A DNA stretch of 64,000 nucleotides from Trebonia sp963795335 (GCA_963795335.1 CAWCHI010000016.1:186001-250000), one strand, 5' to 3'; shown: positions 25,313 through 34,614, numbered from the stretch's first letter. Notes: a model not told the origin generated them from the letters alone. Translations and numbers: made by a program.

Positions 25313-26260
25313 GTGGAGATCCGTCACCTGCGCTATTTCATCGCCGTGGCCGAGCTGCGCAACTTCACCAAGGCGGCGCAGGCCTGCTTCGTCGCCCAGT
25401 CCGCGCTCAGCCAGCAGATCGGGCGCCTGGAGCGCGAGGCCGGGGCGCCGCTGTTTACCCGGGGCAAGCGCGGGGCCGAGCTCACCCCGGCCGGGCAGGT
25501 GCTGCTGCCGCACGCCCGCCGGCTGGTCACCGACGAGGCCTGGGCGCGGGCCGAGATGCGCTCCTACCTCGGGCTGGAAAAGGGCCGCCTGACCATCGGG
25601 TTCATCCAGACCAGCGCCAGCGGGGTCGACCTGGCCCAGGTGGTGGGCGAGTTCTACCGCGGCCACCCGGGCATCGAGCTGCGCGTGGTGAACCAGACGT
25701 CGGCCGAGATGGTCGACGGGGTCCGCACCGGGGCCCTCGACCTGGCGGTCGTCGGGGTCGGGCCGGACGAGCTGCCGGACGGCCTCGACAGCCGCCCGCT
25801 GGCGGTCGACCCACTGGTCGGAGTGGCGTCTGGCTCGCTCGCGGACGGGCTGACGGGGCCGGTCGCGGTGGCCGGGCTGGTCGCCCGGGGCCCGCTGATC
25901 CAGTTCGCCCCCGGGACCGGGCTGCGGCGGCACGTGGACGCGGCCCTCGTCCGGGCCGGGGTGACGGCGCCCGCCGGGATCGAGCTGGCCCAGGCGGCGG
26001 ACATGCTGGAGTTCGCGGCGCTCGGGCTGGGTGTCACCATCGTGCCGCGGACCCTCGCGGTCACCGCGGCGGAGCCGGCGGCGGCAGGCCGGGGGGAGCG
26101 GTATGCGGTCCTCGGGCTGACCGACCCGCTGGCGGTGCACCCGGTCACGCTGGTGTTCGACGCGCCCCGCCTGTCGGTCGCCGCGCGGGAGTTCATTGAC
26201 CTGCTCGGCCGCCGGGCCGACGAGCCTTCCATAAGCAGAACCGATCACTATCAGCGATAA
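25313..26260 (+). CDS. LysR family transcriptional regulator
   Basis: 315 residues from GTG 25313. The N-terminal winged helix-turn-helix reads RHLRYFIAVAELRNFTKAAQ then ALSQQIGRLEREAGAPLFTR. The effector domain starts near residue 90 (LTIGFIQTSASGVDLAQVV). It points at the DUF1275 membrane-protein gene 98 bases downstream, and both genes carry the same palindromic core upstream. I infer activation or repression of that gene in addition to autoregulation. Confidence 0.9.
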   Translation: MEIRHLRYFIAVAELRNFTKAAQACFVAQSALSQQIGRLEREAGAPLFTRGKRGAELTPAGQVLLPHARRLVTDEAWARAEMRSYLGLEKGRLTIGFIQTSASGVDLAQVVGEFYRGHPGIELRVVNQTSAEMVDGVRTGALDLAVVGVGPDELPDGLDSRPLAVDPLVGVASGSLADGLTGPVAVAGLVARGPLIQFAPGTGLRRHVDAALVRAGVTAPAGIELAQAADMLEFAALGLGVTIVPRTLAVTAAEPAAAGRGERYAVLGLTDPLAVHPVTLVFDAPRLSVAAREFIDLLGRRADEPSISRTDHYQR

Positions 26261-26270
26261 GTTCTGTTGG

Positions 26271-26280
26271 ACCGATCGGT
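26271..26280. promoter_or_regulatory. Second ACCGATCGGT palindrome, before the DUF1275 gene
   Basis: The ten-base perfect palindrome lies 78 bases before the DUF1275 start and copies the core of 25283-25294. Nearby AGAAC (26237-26241) and GTTCT (26261-26265) form a further inverted repeat. Confidence 0.45.
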
Positions 26281-26357
26281 AGTCCGCGGCCCAGACTGGA
26301 CCTGAGGGCCGGGACCGCCACCGGGGCGGCACCCCGTCCGGCCCCCAAGGAGGAGCC

Positions 26358-27311
26358 ATGACGAACGAGCTGACCGCGCCGCGCGCGCAGGCCCCCCCGC
26401 TCCCAGGCCGCCCGAACCCAGGCCGCCCGAACCCAGGCCGCCCGAACATAGGCCGCCTGCGCCCGGAGCGCCTGTGGCGCGGGGGACAGCCCGGCGGCTG
26501 GGGTCCGCTGCCGGAGCTGCTGCTGACCCTGACGCTGGTTACCGGGCTGGTCGACGCGGTCTCGATCCTCGCGCTGGGCCGGGTCTTCGTCGCCAACATG
26601 ACCGGCAACGTGGTCTTCGCCGGGTTCGCCATCACCGGGGCGCCGGGCTTCTCCCTCGGCGCCTCGCTGTTCGCCCTGGCCGGGTTCCTGGCCGGGGCGG
26701 CGGCGGGCGGCCGGCTGACCACCCGGCTCGGCCACGACCGGGCGCTGCACCTGCGGGCCGCCACCGCCGCCGAGCTCGTCCTGCTGGCCCTGTCCGTGGT
26801 GATCGCACTGACGGCGGGCGGCGCGGGCGGGGTCCACGGCACCGTGCACCTGGCGGCCGGGACGGTCCCCGTCGGGCCGGCCGCGGCGGACGCGCTGTCG
26901 GCCGTGCTTGCCGTCGCCATGGGCATCCAGAACTCGGTCGCGCGCAGCCTTGCGGTGCCCGACCTGACCACCACGGTGCTGACGATGACGCTGACCGGGC
27001 TGGCGAGCGACCTGCGGTCCGGTCGCCGCAGCCGGGTCACCGTCGCCCGCCGGGTCCTGGTGATCGCGGCGATGCTGGCGGGCGGGGTGGCCGGAGCCTG
27101 GCTGGTGCTGAACGCGGGCGCCGTCGTCCCCCTCGCCGTCGCCACCGCCCTCGTGGCGGCGGCCGCGCTGGTCACCCACCGGGCGGCCGGCCGGCCCGGC
27201 CAGTGGCGGGACGCCCGCCCGGCCGCGACCCCGGCGCCTGAGCCAGGCGAAGCGGCCGGCCCGCACCCGGCCGCACCCGCCGCCACGCCGGCCGCGGGCA
27301 GCACCACCTGA
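26358..27311 (+). CDS. DUF1275 (YoaK-like) membrane protein
   Basis: 317 residues from ATG 26358 behind AAGGAGGAG, a strong ribosome-binding site. The family signature is seen in LVTGLVDAVSILALGRVFVA followed by NMTGNVVF. About six hydrophobic segments follow, with GIQNSVAR and DLTTTVLTMTLTG, both typical of the family. The N-terminal 35 residues contain a Gly-Arg-Pro-Asn-Pro repeat encoded by 15-base tandem units at about 26403-26455. The C-terminal 45 residues are Pro/Ala-rich. The transported compound is unknown. Confidence 0.9.
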   Translation: MTNELTAPRAQAPPLPGRPNPGRPNPGRPNIGRLRPERLWRGGQPGGWGPLPELLLTLTLVTGLVDAVSILALGRVFVANMTGNVVFAGFAITGAPGFSLGASLFALAGFLAGAAAGGRLTTRLGHDRALHLRAATAAELVLLALSVVIALTAGGAGGVHGTVHLAAGTVPVGPAAADALSAVLAVAMGIQNSVARSLAVPDLTTTVLTMTLTGLASDLRSGRRSRVTVARRVLVIAAMLAGGVAGAWLVLNAGAVVPLAVATALVAAAALVTHRAAGRPGQWRDARPAATPAPEPGEAAGPHPAAPAATPAAGSTT

Positions 27312-27383
27312 CCCTTCAGCGCCGCCCTGAGCCCTCAGCGCCACGTTCGCGCAAACCCGGGGCCAGTGCGGCCGACGGCACAT

Positions 27384-28703
27384 ATGGTGATCGGCGTGAC
27401 TCAAACGTGGGTAGTCGAGCCATCCGGTCCGCTGCGGGGCGATATCGTCGTCCGCGGCTCCAAGAACGCCGTGACCAAGCACATGGTCGCCGCCATGCTC
27501 GGCGGCGGGCCGAGCGTGATCCGCAATGCCCCGCAGGTCGGGGACGTGGATATCACCGCGGCGATGCTGGAGTCGGTCGGCTTCCGGGTGGAGCGCGCTG
27601 ACGGGGAGATCACCGTGGGCCCCGGGGCCGAGGTCTGGCCGCGGGTGCCGGAGGCGTTCACCGGTCTCAACCGGATCCCCATCCTCATGGCCGGCCCGCT
27701 GCTGCACCTGACCGGCGAGGCGTTCGTGCCGCTGGTCGGGGGCGACCCGATCGGGCGGCGGCCGGTCGACTTCCACGTCGAGGCGCTGCGGTCGCTGGGG
27801 GCCGAGGTCGAGTTCGGGCCGACCGGGATCACCGCCAAGGCGTCCCGGCTGCACGGCGCCCGGATCACGCTGCCCTACCCGAGCGTCGGCGCGACCGAGA
27901 CGGTGCTGCTGTCGGCGGTCCTGGCCGAGGGCAAGACGGTGCTGCGCAACGCGGCGACCGAGCCCGAGGTGGTCGAGCTGGCCCTGTTCCTGCAGCGGAT
28001 GGGCGCGCACATCGAGCTGAGTCCCGACCGGCGGATCATCATCGAGGGGGTGCCCGCGCTCAAGCCCGCCACCACCCGGCTCGCGGGCGACCGCCTGGAA
28101 GCGTTTTCCTACCTGGTCGCCGGCCTGATCACCGGGGGTGAGGTGCGGGTGCACGGCTGCCCCCAGGACCGGCTGGTCACCGCGATCACCACGCTGGGCC
28201 GGATGGGCTGCCAGTTCGACATCACCGACGAGTGGATCACCGCCTCGGCGCCGCGCGGGCTGGAGCCGGCCGCGGTCCACACTGACACCCACCCGGGGTT
28301 CATGACCGACTGGCAGCAGCCCCTGATGGTGCTGTTCACTCAGGCGGGCGGGATGTCGGTGCTGCACGAGACGGTGTTCGAGAACCGCCTGGTGTACGTG
28401 CCGGCGCTGCAGAAGATGGGCTGCGAGATCGAGGTCTTCGCCGCCTGCCTGGGCGGCCCCGCCTGCCGCTTCGCCGACGGCAACGCGCTGCACTCGGCCG
28501 TCATCCGGGGCGTGTCGAAGCTGCGCGGGGCCGAAGTCGAGCTGCCGGACGTGCGGGCCGGGTTCTCGGCCGTGCTGGCGGCCGCCGTCGCCGACCGGCC
28601 CTCGGTGCTGCACGGCGTGCACCACATCGAGCGCGGCTACCACCAGCCCTACGACCAGTTCGCCTCGCTTGGCCTGCGGGTCACCCGGGCGGAGGCGGAC
28701 TAG
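27384..28703 (+). CDS. murA: UDP-N-acetylglucosamine 1-carboxyvinyltransferase with Cys-to-Asp active site
   Basis: 439 residues from ATG 27384; GTGs at 27366 and 27396 are alternatives. It transfers enolpyruvate to UDP-GlcNAc in the first committed step of peptidoglycan synthesis. GDIVVRGSKNAV holds the catalytic Lys-Asn. The active loop reads VGGDPIGRRPVD where most MurA proteins have GGCxIGxRPVD, so the Cys alkylated by fosfomycin is Asp121 here. The same change occurs in mycobacterial MurA and gives intrinsic fosfomycin resistance. The C-terminus has DVRAGFSAVLAA and the final Tyr/Gln-rich segment. Several family positions are divergent, so it may be a second MurA. Confidence 0.9.
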   Translation: MVIGVTQTWVVEPSGPLRGDIVVRGSKNAVTKHMVAAMLGGGPSVIRNAPQVGDVDITAAMLESVGFRVERADGEITVGPGAEVWPRVPEAFTGLNRIPILMAGPLLHLTGEAFVPLVGGDPIGRRPVDFHVEALRSLGAEVEFGPTGITAKASRLHGARITLPYPSVGATETVLLSAVLAEGKTVLRNAATEPEVVELALFLQRMGAHIELSPDRRIIIEGVPALKPATTRLAGDRLEAFSYLVAGLITGGEVRVHGCPQDRLVTAITTLGRMGCQFDITDEWITASAPRGLEPAAVHTDTHPGFMTDWQQPLMVLFTQAGGMSVLHETVFENRLVYVPALQKMGCEIEVFAACLGGPACRFADGNALHSAVIRGVSKLRGAEVELPDVRAGFSAVLAAAVADRPSVLHGVHHIERGYHQPYDQFASLGLRVTRAEAD

Positions 28704-28731
28704 GGCGGCCGCGGACCAGGACGGCAGGAGC

Positions 28732-30390
28732 CTAGAAGGGGAGCCGGACGCCCCCCTCCGGGTGCGCGTTCAGCGTCTCCTGCCCGTGCGGCGCGTCGCC
28801 CGAGTCGATGTGCCGCAGGACCCCGAGGCCGGGGTCGTTGGACAGCACCCGGGCGATCTTGGCCGCCGCGAGCGGCGTCCCGTCGGCCACGCAGACCTGA
28901 CCCGCGTGCAGTGACCGGCCAATGCCCACCCCGCCCCCGTGGTGGAACGAGACCCAGGTCGCGCCGGAGGCGGTCGAGGACAGCGCGTTCAGCAGCGGCC
29001 AGTCGGCGATCGCGTCCGACCCGTCGGCCATCGACTCGGTCTCCCGGTAGGGGGAGGCGACCGAGCCGGCGTCGAGGTGGTCGCGGCCGATGACGACTGG
29101 CGCCCGGACCTCGCCCGCGGCGACGAGGTCGTTGAACGCCAGGCCTGCGGTGTCCCGCTCGCCGTAGCCGAGCCAGCAGATCCGCGCGGGCAGGCCCTGG
29201 AACTCGACCCGCTCCTGGGCCGCCCGGATCCACTTGGCCAGGTGGTCGTTGTCGGGGAACAGCGTCAGCACCGCCTCGTCGGTGGCGCGGATGTCGGCCG
29301 GGTCGCCTGACAGCGCGGCCCACCGGAACGGCCCCTTGCCCTCGGCGAACAGTGGCCGGATGTAGGCCGGCACGAAGCCGGGGAACGCGAACGCCCGGTC
29401 GAAACCGCCCATCCGGGCCTCGTCCCTGATCGAGTTGCCGTAGTCGAAGACCTCGGCCCCGGCGTCGAGGAAGCCGACCATGGCGGCCACGTGGGCGGCC
29501 ATAGACTGCCGCGCCCGTTCGGTGAACTCAGCGGGTTTCTTGTCCGCGTAGTCATGCCAGTCGGCCAGGTCCACCCCCTCGGGCAGGTAGGACAGCGGGT
29601 CGTGGGCGGAGGTCTGGTCGGTGACGATGTCGACCGGGACGCCGCGGCGCAGCAGCTCGGGCAGCACCGTGGCGCAGTTGCCGGCCAGCCCGACCGACAG
29701 CGCCCGCCGCCCGGCCTTGGCCGCCAGGCAGCGGCGCACCGCGTCGTCGAGGTCGCTGGCTACCTCGTCCAGGTAGCGGTTGGCCGCCCGGCGCGCCAGC
29801 CGGGCCGGGTCGACGTCGATGACCAGGCAGACCCCGTCGTTGAGGGTGACCGCGAGCGGCTGGGCGCCGCCCATGCCGCCGCACCCGCCGGTGACGGTCA
29901 GCGTTCCGGCCAGCGTGCCGCCGAACCGCTTGGCGGCGACGGCGGCGAACGTCTCGTAGGTGCCCTGGAGGATGCCCTGGGTGCCGATGTAGATCCACGA
30001 CCCGGCCGTCATCTGCCCGTACATGGTCAGCCCGGCCGCTTCCAGGCGGCGGAACTCGGGCCAGTTGGCCCAGTCGCCGACCAGGTTGGAGTTGGCGATC
30101 AGCACCCGCGGCGCCCACTCGTGGGTGCGGATGACCCCGACCGGCTTGCCCGACTGGACCAGCATGGTCTCGTCGCCGCGCAGCTCGGTCAGCGTACGGA
30201 CCATGGCGTCGAACGCCGCCCAGGACCGCGCCGCCCGCCCGGTGCCGCCGTAGACCACCAGGTCATCGGGGCGCTCGGCGACCTCGGGGTCGAGGTTGTT
30301 CATCAGCATCCGCAGCGGCGCCTCGGTCTGCCAGGACCGGGCGGTCAGCGTGGTGCCGCGCGGGGCGCGGACGGGTCGGGCGCCTTCCAT
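28732..30390 (-). CDS. hutU: Urocanate hydratase
   Basis: 552 residues, full family length, from ATG 30390. It converts urocanate to imidazolonepropionate in histidine breakdown, using NAD as an electrophilic cofactor. NAD-domain motifs are present: TVTGGCGGMGGAQPLAVT, then LVIDVDPARLARR, VGLAGNCATVLPEL and TDQTSAHDPLSYLPEG. The active-site Cys lies near ICWLGYGER. It follows hutH on the same strand with a gap of about 100 bases, so the two are probably cotranscribed. No imidazolonepropionase gene (hutI) is in the window. Confidence 0.95.
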   Translation of the reverse strand: MEGARPVRAPRGTTLTARSWQTEAPLRMLMNNLDPEVAERPDDLVVYGGTGRAARSWAAFDAMVRTLTELRGDETMLVQSGKPVGVIRTHEWAPRVLIANSNLVGDWANWPEFRRLEAAGLTMYGQMTAGSWIYIGTQGILQGTYETFAAVAAKRFGGTLAGTLTVTGGCGGMGGAQPLAVTLNDGVCLVIDVDPARLARRAANRYLDEVASDLDDAVRRCLAAKAGRRALSVGLAGNCATVLPELLRRGVPVDIVTDQTSAHDPLSYLPEGVDLADWHDYADKKPAEFTERARQSMAAHVAAMVGFLDAGAEVFDYGNSIRDEARMGGFDRAFAFPGFVPAYIRPLFAEGKGPFRWAALSGDPADIRATDEAVLTLFPDNDHLAKWIRAAQERVEFQGLPARICWLGYGERDTAGLAFNDLVAAGEVRAPVVIGRDHLDAGSVASPYRETESMADGSDAIADWPLLNALSSTASGATWVSFHHGGGVGIGRSLHAGQVCVADGTPLAAAKIARVLSNDPGLGVLRHIDSGDAPHGQETLNAHPEGGVRLPF

Positions 30391-30495
30391 GCGTGTCGGG
30401 TCTCCTCAGGTGAGGTGCGGCGGTCGGCCGCACCGGGTCGGTTCGTTTAATGATGCGGCCGGGTCGCGCCCGGCGTCACCCCAGGGGGCCCGGTG

Positions 30496-32040
30496 TCACT
30501 GCAGGGGGCCGGCGACCGCCTCGGCCGCGCTGACCGCCGCCCCGGAGGCGACGTAGCCGACGGCCGCCTCGATCTCGGGCGACAGGTAGCGGTCAGGCCC
30601 GGCCCCCGCCGCGTGGGCCCGCAGCTCAGCCACCACCGCGCCGGTCGCGGCGGCCGGGACCAGGGGGGCGCGCAGCTCCAGGGCCCGGGCGGCGGTGAGC
30701 AGCTCAACGGCCAGCACCCGGGTCAGCCCGTCGACCGAGCGGCGCAGCTTGCGGGCGGCCGACCAGCCCATCGAGACGTGGTCTTCCTGCATGGCCGACG
30801 ACGGGATGGAGTCGACGCTGGCGGGCACGGCCAGCCGCTTGAGCTCCGACACCAGTGCCGCCGAGGTGTACTGGGCGATCATGTGGCCCGAGTCGACCCC
30901 GGGGTCGTCGGCCAGGAACGGCGGCAGCCCGTGGGACCGGGCCGCGTCCAGCATCCGGTCGGTGCGCCGCTCGGCGATGGAGGCGACGTCGGCCGCGACG
31001 ATGGCGAGGAAGTCGAGCACGTAGGCGAGCGGGGCCCCGTGGAAGTTGCCGTTGGACACCACCCGGCCGTCAGCGGTCACCACGGGGTTGTCGATGGCGC
31101 TGGCGAGCTCGCGCTCGGCCACCGTGCAGGCGTGGGCGAGGGTGTCGCGGGCGGCGCCGTGCACCTGCGGCGAGCACCGCAGCGAGTAGGCGTCCTGCAC
31201 CCGGGTGTCGTCCGGGCCCCGGTGGCTGGCGACGATGGGGGAGCCGGCCAGGAGCAGCCGCAGGTTGGCGGCCGACGCGGCTTGCCCCGGGTGGGGCCGC
31301 AGCGCCTGCAGCCCGGCGTCGAAGACGGCGTCGGTGCCGAGCAGCGCCTCGACCGACATCGCGGCGGTGATGTCGGCCGCCTTGAGCAGCCCGCGCAGGT
31401 CGGCGAGGGCCAGGATCAGCATGCCCAGCATCCCGTCGGTGCCGTTGATGAGGGCCAGGCCCTCCTTCTCGGCCAGCACCAGCGGCGTGATGCCGGCTGC
31501 GGCGAGGGCCTCGGCGGCGGGCGCCTCGGCGCCGCCCCGGGACGCCACCCGGACGCTGCCCTCGCCCATCGCCGCGAGGGCGCAGTGCGCCAGCGGGGCC
31601 AGGTCGCCCGAGCAGCCGAGGGAGCCGTACTCGCGCACGACCGGGGTGATCCCGGCGCTCAGCATGGCCGCGTAGCAGCGGGCGACCTCGGGCCGCACCC
31701 CGGTCCGGCCGGTCGCCAGGGTGGACAGCCGCAGCAGCATCATCGCCCGAACCACCTCGGCCTCGACCTCGGGTCCGGATCCGGCCGCGTGCGAGCGGAC
31801 CAGGGACCGCTGCAGCTGCGCGCGCCGCCCGGCCGGGATGTGCTTCGTCGCCAGCGCCCCGAAGCCGGTGGAGACCCCGTAGTGCGGCGCGGTGTCGTGC
31901 GCGAGCGCGTCGATCACCTTGCGGCCCGCCGCGATGGCCGCCTCGGCCTCGGGCGACAGCGCGACGGCGGCACCGCCGCGGGCCACCGCGACGACATCGG
32001 GGAAGCTGAGCGGGCCGGTGCCCGCGATGACGGTTTCCAT
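30496..32040 (-). CDS. hutH: Histidine ammonia-lyase
   Basis: 514 residues from ATG 32040. It removes ammonia from histidine to give urocanate. The cofactor-forming motif is GSLGCSGDLAPLAH, with Cys-Ser-Gly in place of the textbook Ala-Ser-Gly. The active-site Tyr lies in HYGVSTGFG, and further family motifs are EGLALINGTDG, QDAYSLRCSPQVHGA and SSAMQEDHVSMG. The open frame continues upstream into the disrupted peptidase gene, but similarity to the lyase starts at this ATG. hutU follows on the same strand. Confidence 0.95.
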   Translation of the reverse strand: METVIAGTGPLSFPDVVAVARGGAAVALSPEAEAAIAAGRKVIDALAHDTAPHYGVSTGFGALATKHIPAGRRAQLQRSLVRSHAAGSGPEVEAEVVRAMMLLRLSTLATGRTGVRPEVARCYAAMLSAGITPVVREYGSLGCSGDLAPLAHCALAAMGEGSVRVASRGGAEAPAAEALAAAGITPLVLAEKEGLALINGTDGMLGMLILALADLRGLLKAADITAAMSVEALLGTDAVFDAGLQALRPHPGQAASAANLRLLLAGSPIVASHRGPDDTRVQDAYSLRCSPQVHGAARDTLAHACTVAERELASAIDNPVVTADGRVVSNGNFHGAPLAYVLDFLAIVAADVASIAERRTDRMLDAARSHGLPPFLADDPGVDSGHMIAQYTSAALVSELKRLAVPASVDSIPSSAMQEDHVSMGWSAARKLRRSVDGLTRVLAVELLTAARALELRAPLVPAAATGAVVAELRAHAAGAGPDRYLSPEIEAAVGYVASGAAVSAAEAVAGPLQ

Positions 32041-32072
32041 GATGTCCGAGGTTAACCGGGCCCCGGCGTGGT

Positions 32073-33366
32073 TCACACGTCGCCGTTGTTCATCGCGATC
32101 AGCCGGCTGAGCACCTGCCCCTCGCTGACCCGCAGCCCCTCGTGCTCCCACTCGCTGGTCACCCACGTGCGCAGGCCGCGGATGGCGCGCCGCGGTGCGC
32201 AGCGACAGCGGGGCGGGCACGTACAGGTCGTTGAAGTAGATCGCGGCCGCGGCCGGGACCTCGTTGCTGGCGAGCCGGGCCGGGTCGTACAGCGGCGGCC
32301 AGCCGTCCCGCTGGGCGAGCAGCTCGGCCGCCTCCCGCAGCGGCGACAGGGCCGGGTCAAGGTCGACCGTCCAGGGGTAGATCATCTCGCCGGTGAACAG
32401 CAGGGGCGCGTCTCCCTCGACCGCCGCGGCCGGGTCGAAGGCGGGGAACTCACGCCGGATCCGCGCGGCCGACCAGTTGGTCGCCGCCCCCTGGGCGTAG
32501 CAGGACTCGTGCAAGATCGCGTACAGCGGGGCGCCGGCGAACGAGACCCGCTGGTAGATGTCGCCCAGGAAGGCGTCCGACAGCCCGCCGCTCGGCGTCC
32601 CACGGGTCTTCCAGCAGGTAATGCAGCTCGTGGGTGCCGGCCGCGCCGCCCAGCATCGCCCGATCGACTGGAACCGCTCGACCGTGAGCGACGAGCCGTC
32701 CGGCAGCCGCACGTCGTGGTCGGCCAGGTAGCGGGCGACCTCGCGGGCGGCGTCGATGTCGTCCGGGTAGCGGTCGTAGTGCTCGGCGCAGCGCTGCGCG
32801 CACAGCGGGTAGGTGACCCGGTACACGTCGTCGGCGTGCGTGTCCAGCCCCGGCAGCCCGCCGGTGAGCAGCGCCGCCGCCATGCCGTGGGGCGCGAACG
32901 ACAGGTAGCTGACCGTGCAGAAGCCGCCGAACGACTGGCCCAGCACCGTCCACGGCTGGTCCGGGCCAACCAGCTGGCGGCGGATCAGCTCGCAGTCGAG
33001 CACGATCGAGTCGGCCCGGAAGTTGGCCAGGTACTGGGCCTGGGCAGCCGGGCTGCCCAGCGGGGCGAGCGAGCGGGCGGTCAGCCGGGTCGAGCGGCCG
33101 GTGCCGCGCTGGTCCAGCAGCAGCACCCGGTAGTCCTCCAGCGCCCGGTCGAGCCAGGTGGACCGGCCGACTGGCCGCTGGGCGGCCATCCCCGGCCCGC
33201 CCTGCAGGAACAACAGCCACGGGAGCCGACCGTCGTCGGCCTTGGCCGCCGCGACCACCTCCCGCGCGAAGACCTCGATCTGGTCGCCCCCGGGGTTGCC
33301 GTGGTCGAGCGGGACGCTGAAGTGGTGGTCGGTCAGGACAGTGCCAGGCTGCCGGTAGGTACTCAC
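32073..33366 (-). pseudogene. Prolyl aminopeptidase-like alpha/beta hydrolase, three frame breaks
   Basis: The gene starts at GTG 33366 (STYRQPGTVLTDHHFSVPLD) and ends in IAMNNGDV with its stop at 32073. It has the proline-iminopeptidase pattern: LFLQGGPGM for the oxyanion hole, LLLDQRGTGRST, and the nucleophile elbow VLGQSFGGF. The frame is lost near 32655, regained near 32600 (one extra base) and shifted again near 32195 (one extra base). When corrected, all segments line up with the family, so sequencing error is as likely as true inactivation. The uncorrected frame runs on into hutH without a stop. Confidence 0.8.
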
Positions 33367-33464
33367 GTTCCGGATTATCCCGAACGGTGGCCTGCCCGCG
33401 CCCCCTGCCCTGTCATTTGACCTGGGCCCGGCCCGGCCGCCGGGGCGGTCTCGGGGCCAAGGCG

Positions 33465-33941
33465 CTAGCCGCCGAGCCACCCCGCCACGTCCAGTCGCAT
33501 CGGCTGGCCCGGTGCCATCGTCCGCAGGCTGTCCTCCAGTGCCGCCACCTGATCCGGGCCCAGGGCGGCGGCCCAGCGGGCCCGCACCCGGTCGAACGCC
33601 CCGGCCGACAGGGCCAGGGCCTCGGTGCCGCGCTCGGTGAGCCGGACGACCTTGCGCCGCTGGTCGCCGGTGGCCGTCGCGCGGGTCAGGTAACCGAGCT
33701 CGGTGAGCCGCTCGATCGTCTTGCCCGCCGCCTGCTTGGAGACGCCCAGGCGGCGGCCGACCTCGGTCGCGGTGGCGCCGAAGGTCCCGACTGCCTGCAG
33801 CGCGAAGCCGTGCGCGGGACGCAGGTCGGGATGGCCGCGCCCGGCCAGTTCGGCGTGGGCCTCGTCGATGACCGCCCGGAAGCCGGCCAGCAGCAGCAGC
33901 GGCAGCTCGTAGCCGGGCCCGCCGGTTGACGTATTAGACAA
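33465..33941 (-). CDS. MarR family transcriptional regulator
   Basis: 158 residues from TTG 33941; a purine-rich AAAAGG precedes it. The winged helix reads FGATATEVGRRLGVSKQAAG, then IERLTELGYLTRATATGDQR, the normal MarR pattern. It diverges from an AhpD-like gene at 33998. The 57-base gap holds two direct repeats with AACC/GGTT palindromic cores, one covering the TTG start. Autoregulation and control of the AhpD-like gene are therefore likely, perhaps in response to oxidants or phenolics. Confidence 0.88.
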   Translation of the reverse strand: MSNTSTGGPGYELPLLLLAGFRAVIDEAHAELAGRGHPDLRPAHGFALQAVGTFGATATEVGRRLGVSKQAAGKTIERLTELGYLTRATATGDQRRKVVRLTERGTEALALSAGAFDRVRARWAAALGPDQVAALEDSLRTMAPGQPMRLDVAGWLGG

Positions 33942-33976
33942 CCTGGTTTACCTTTTCCGTTAGACAACCCGGTTAA
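33934..33976. promoter_or_regulatory. Two MarR-type operators in direct repeat
   Basis: TTAGACAACCTGGTTTA (33934-33950) and TTAGACAACCCGGTTAA (33960-33976) differ at two positions, and each has an AACC-N-GGTT palindrome. They fill the divergent promoter between the MarR gene and the AhpD-like gene, and the first overlaps the MarR start codon. Confidence 0.7.
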
Positions 33977-33997
33977 CTACTACCTTAGGGGATCACC

Positions 33998-34537
33998 GTG
34001 ACCGCTTTCACGCCGCACACCGCCGAGTCCGCCCCGCCCGCCTCGCGGCGGGCCATGACCGCCGTCGCGGCCAAGCAGGGCTACCTGCCCGCCGCGGTGG
34101 CGCTGCTGGCCGAGTCGCCGGAGACCCTCGAGGGCTTCCTGCGGCTGTCGGGGATGTTCGACGGGTGCACCCTCGACCCCCTCGCCCGCGAGACCGTGAT
34201 CATGACCGTCGCCGTCCGCAATGGCTGCCACCTGTGCGTCGCCATGCACGCGGCCCGGCTGGCCGCACTCGGCGCCGAGCCGGCGCTGACCGGGGCGCTG
34301 CGGGCCGGCCTGCCGCCGGACGACCCACGCCTGGCCGCCGTCCGCGCCTTCGCCCTGCGCGCGCTCGAGACCGCGGGCGACGTCGGCGACCCAGCCCTGG
34401 AGGAGTTCCTCGGCCACGGCTTCACCCGGCGCAACGCCCTCGAGGTCGTCCTCGGCATCGGCGCCTACACCCTGTCCACCCTGGCCAACCGCCTCACCGG
34501 CGCCCCCGTCGACGACCAGCTGGCCGCCTTCGCCTGA
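33998..34537 (+). CDS. Carboxymuconolactone decarboxylase / AhpD-like protein
   Basis: 179 residues from GTG 33998 behind a GGGGA site. The redox motif NGCHLCVAMHAA holds Cys-x-x-Cys and the downstream His of the AhpD group. AhpD passes electrons to alkylhydroperoxidase; many relatives are plain peroxidases. The position next to a MarR gene with shared operators fits an oxidative or electrophile stress response. The stop is followed by three TGACG-containing short repeats (34537-34570). Confidence 0.88.
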   Translation: MTAFTPHTAESAPPASRRAMTAVAAKQGYLPAAVALLAESPETLEGFLRLSGMFDGCTLDPLARETVIMTVAVRNGCHLCVAMHAARLAALGAEPALTGALRAGLPPDDPRLAAVRAFALRALETAGDVGDPALEEFLGHGFTRRNALEVVLGIGAYTLSTLANRLTGAPVDDQLAAFA

Positions 34538-34614
34538 CGAACCGCCTCCTGACGGACCGCCTCCTGACGCACCGCCGCGGCCGTCAGCCGCCAGCGCTAC
34601 CGCTCCCGCGGTAA

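Noticed and set aside
26403..26455. CRISPR-like array at the start of the DUF1275 gene
   Set aside because: Three 15-base direct units with no spacers encode a Gly-Arg-Pro-Asn-Pro repeat; this is a coding tandem repeat.
30496..33480. A 994-residue peptidase-histidase fusion
   Set aside because: The two parts are separate known families. The open frame between them results from frame breaks in the peptidase gene.
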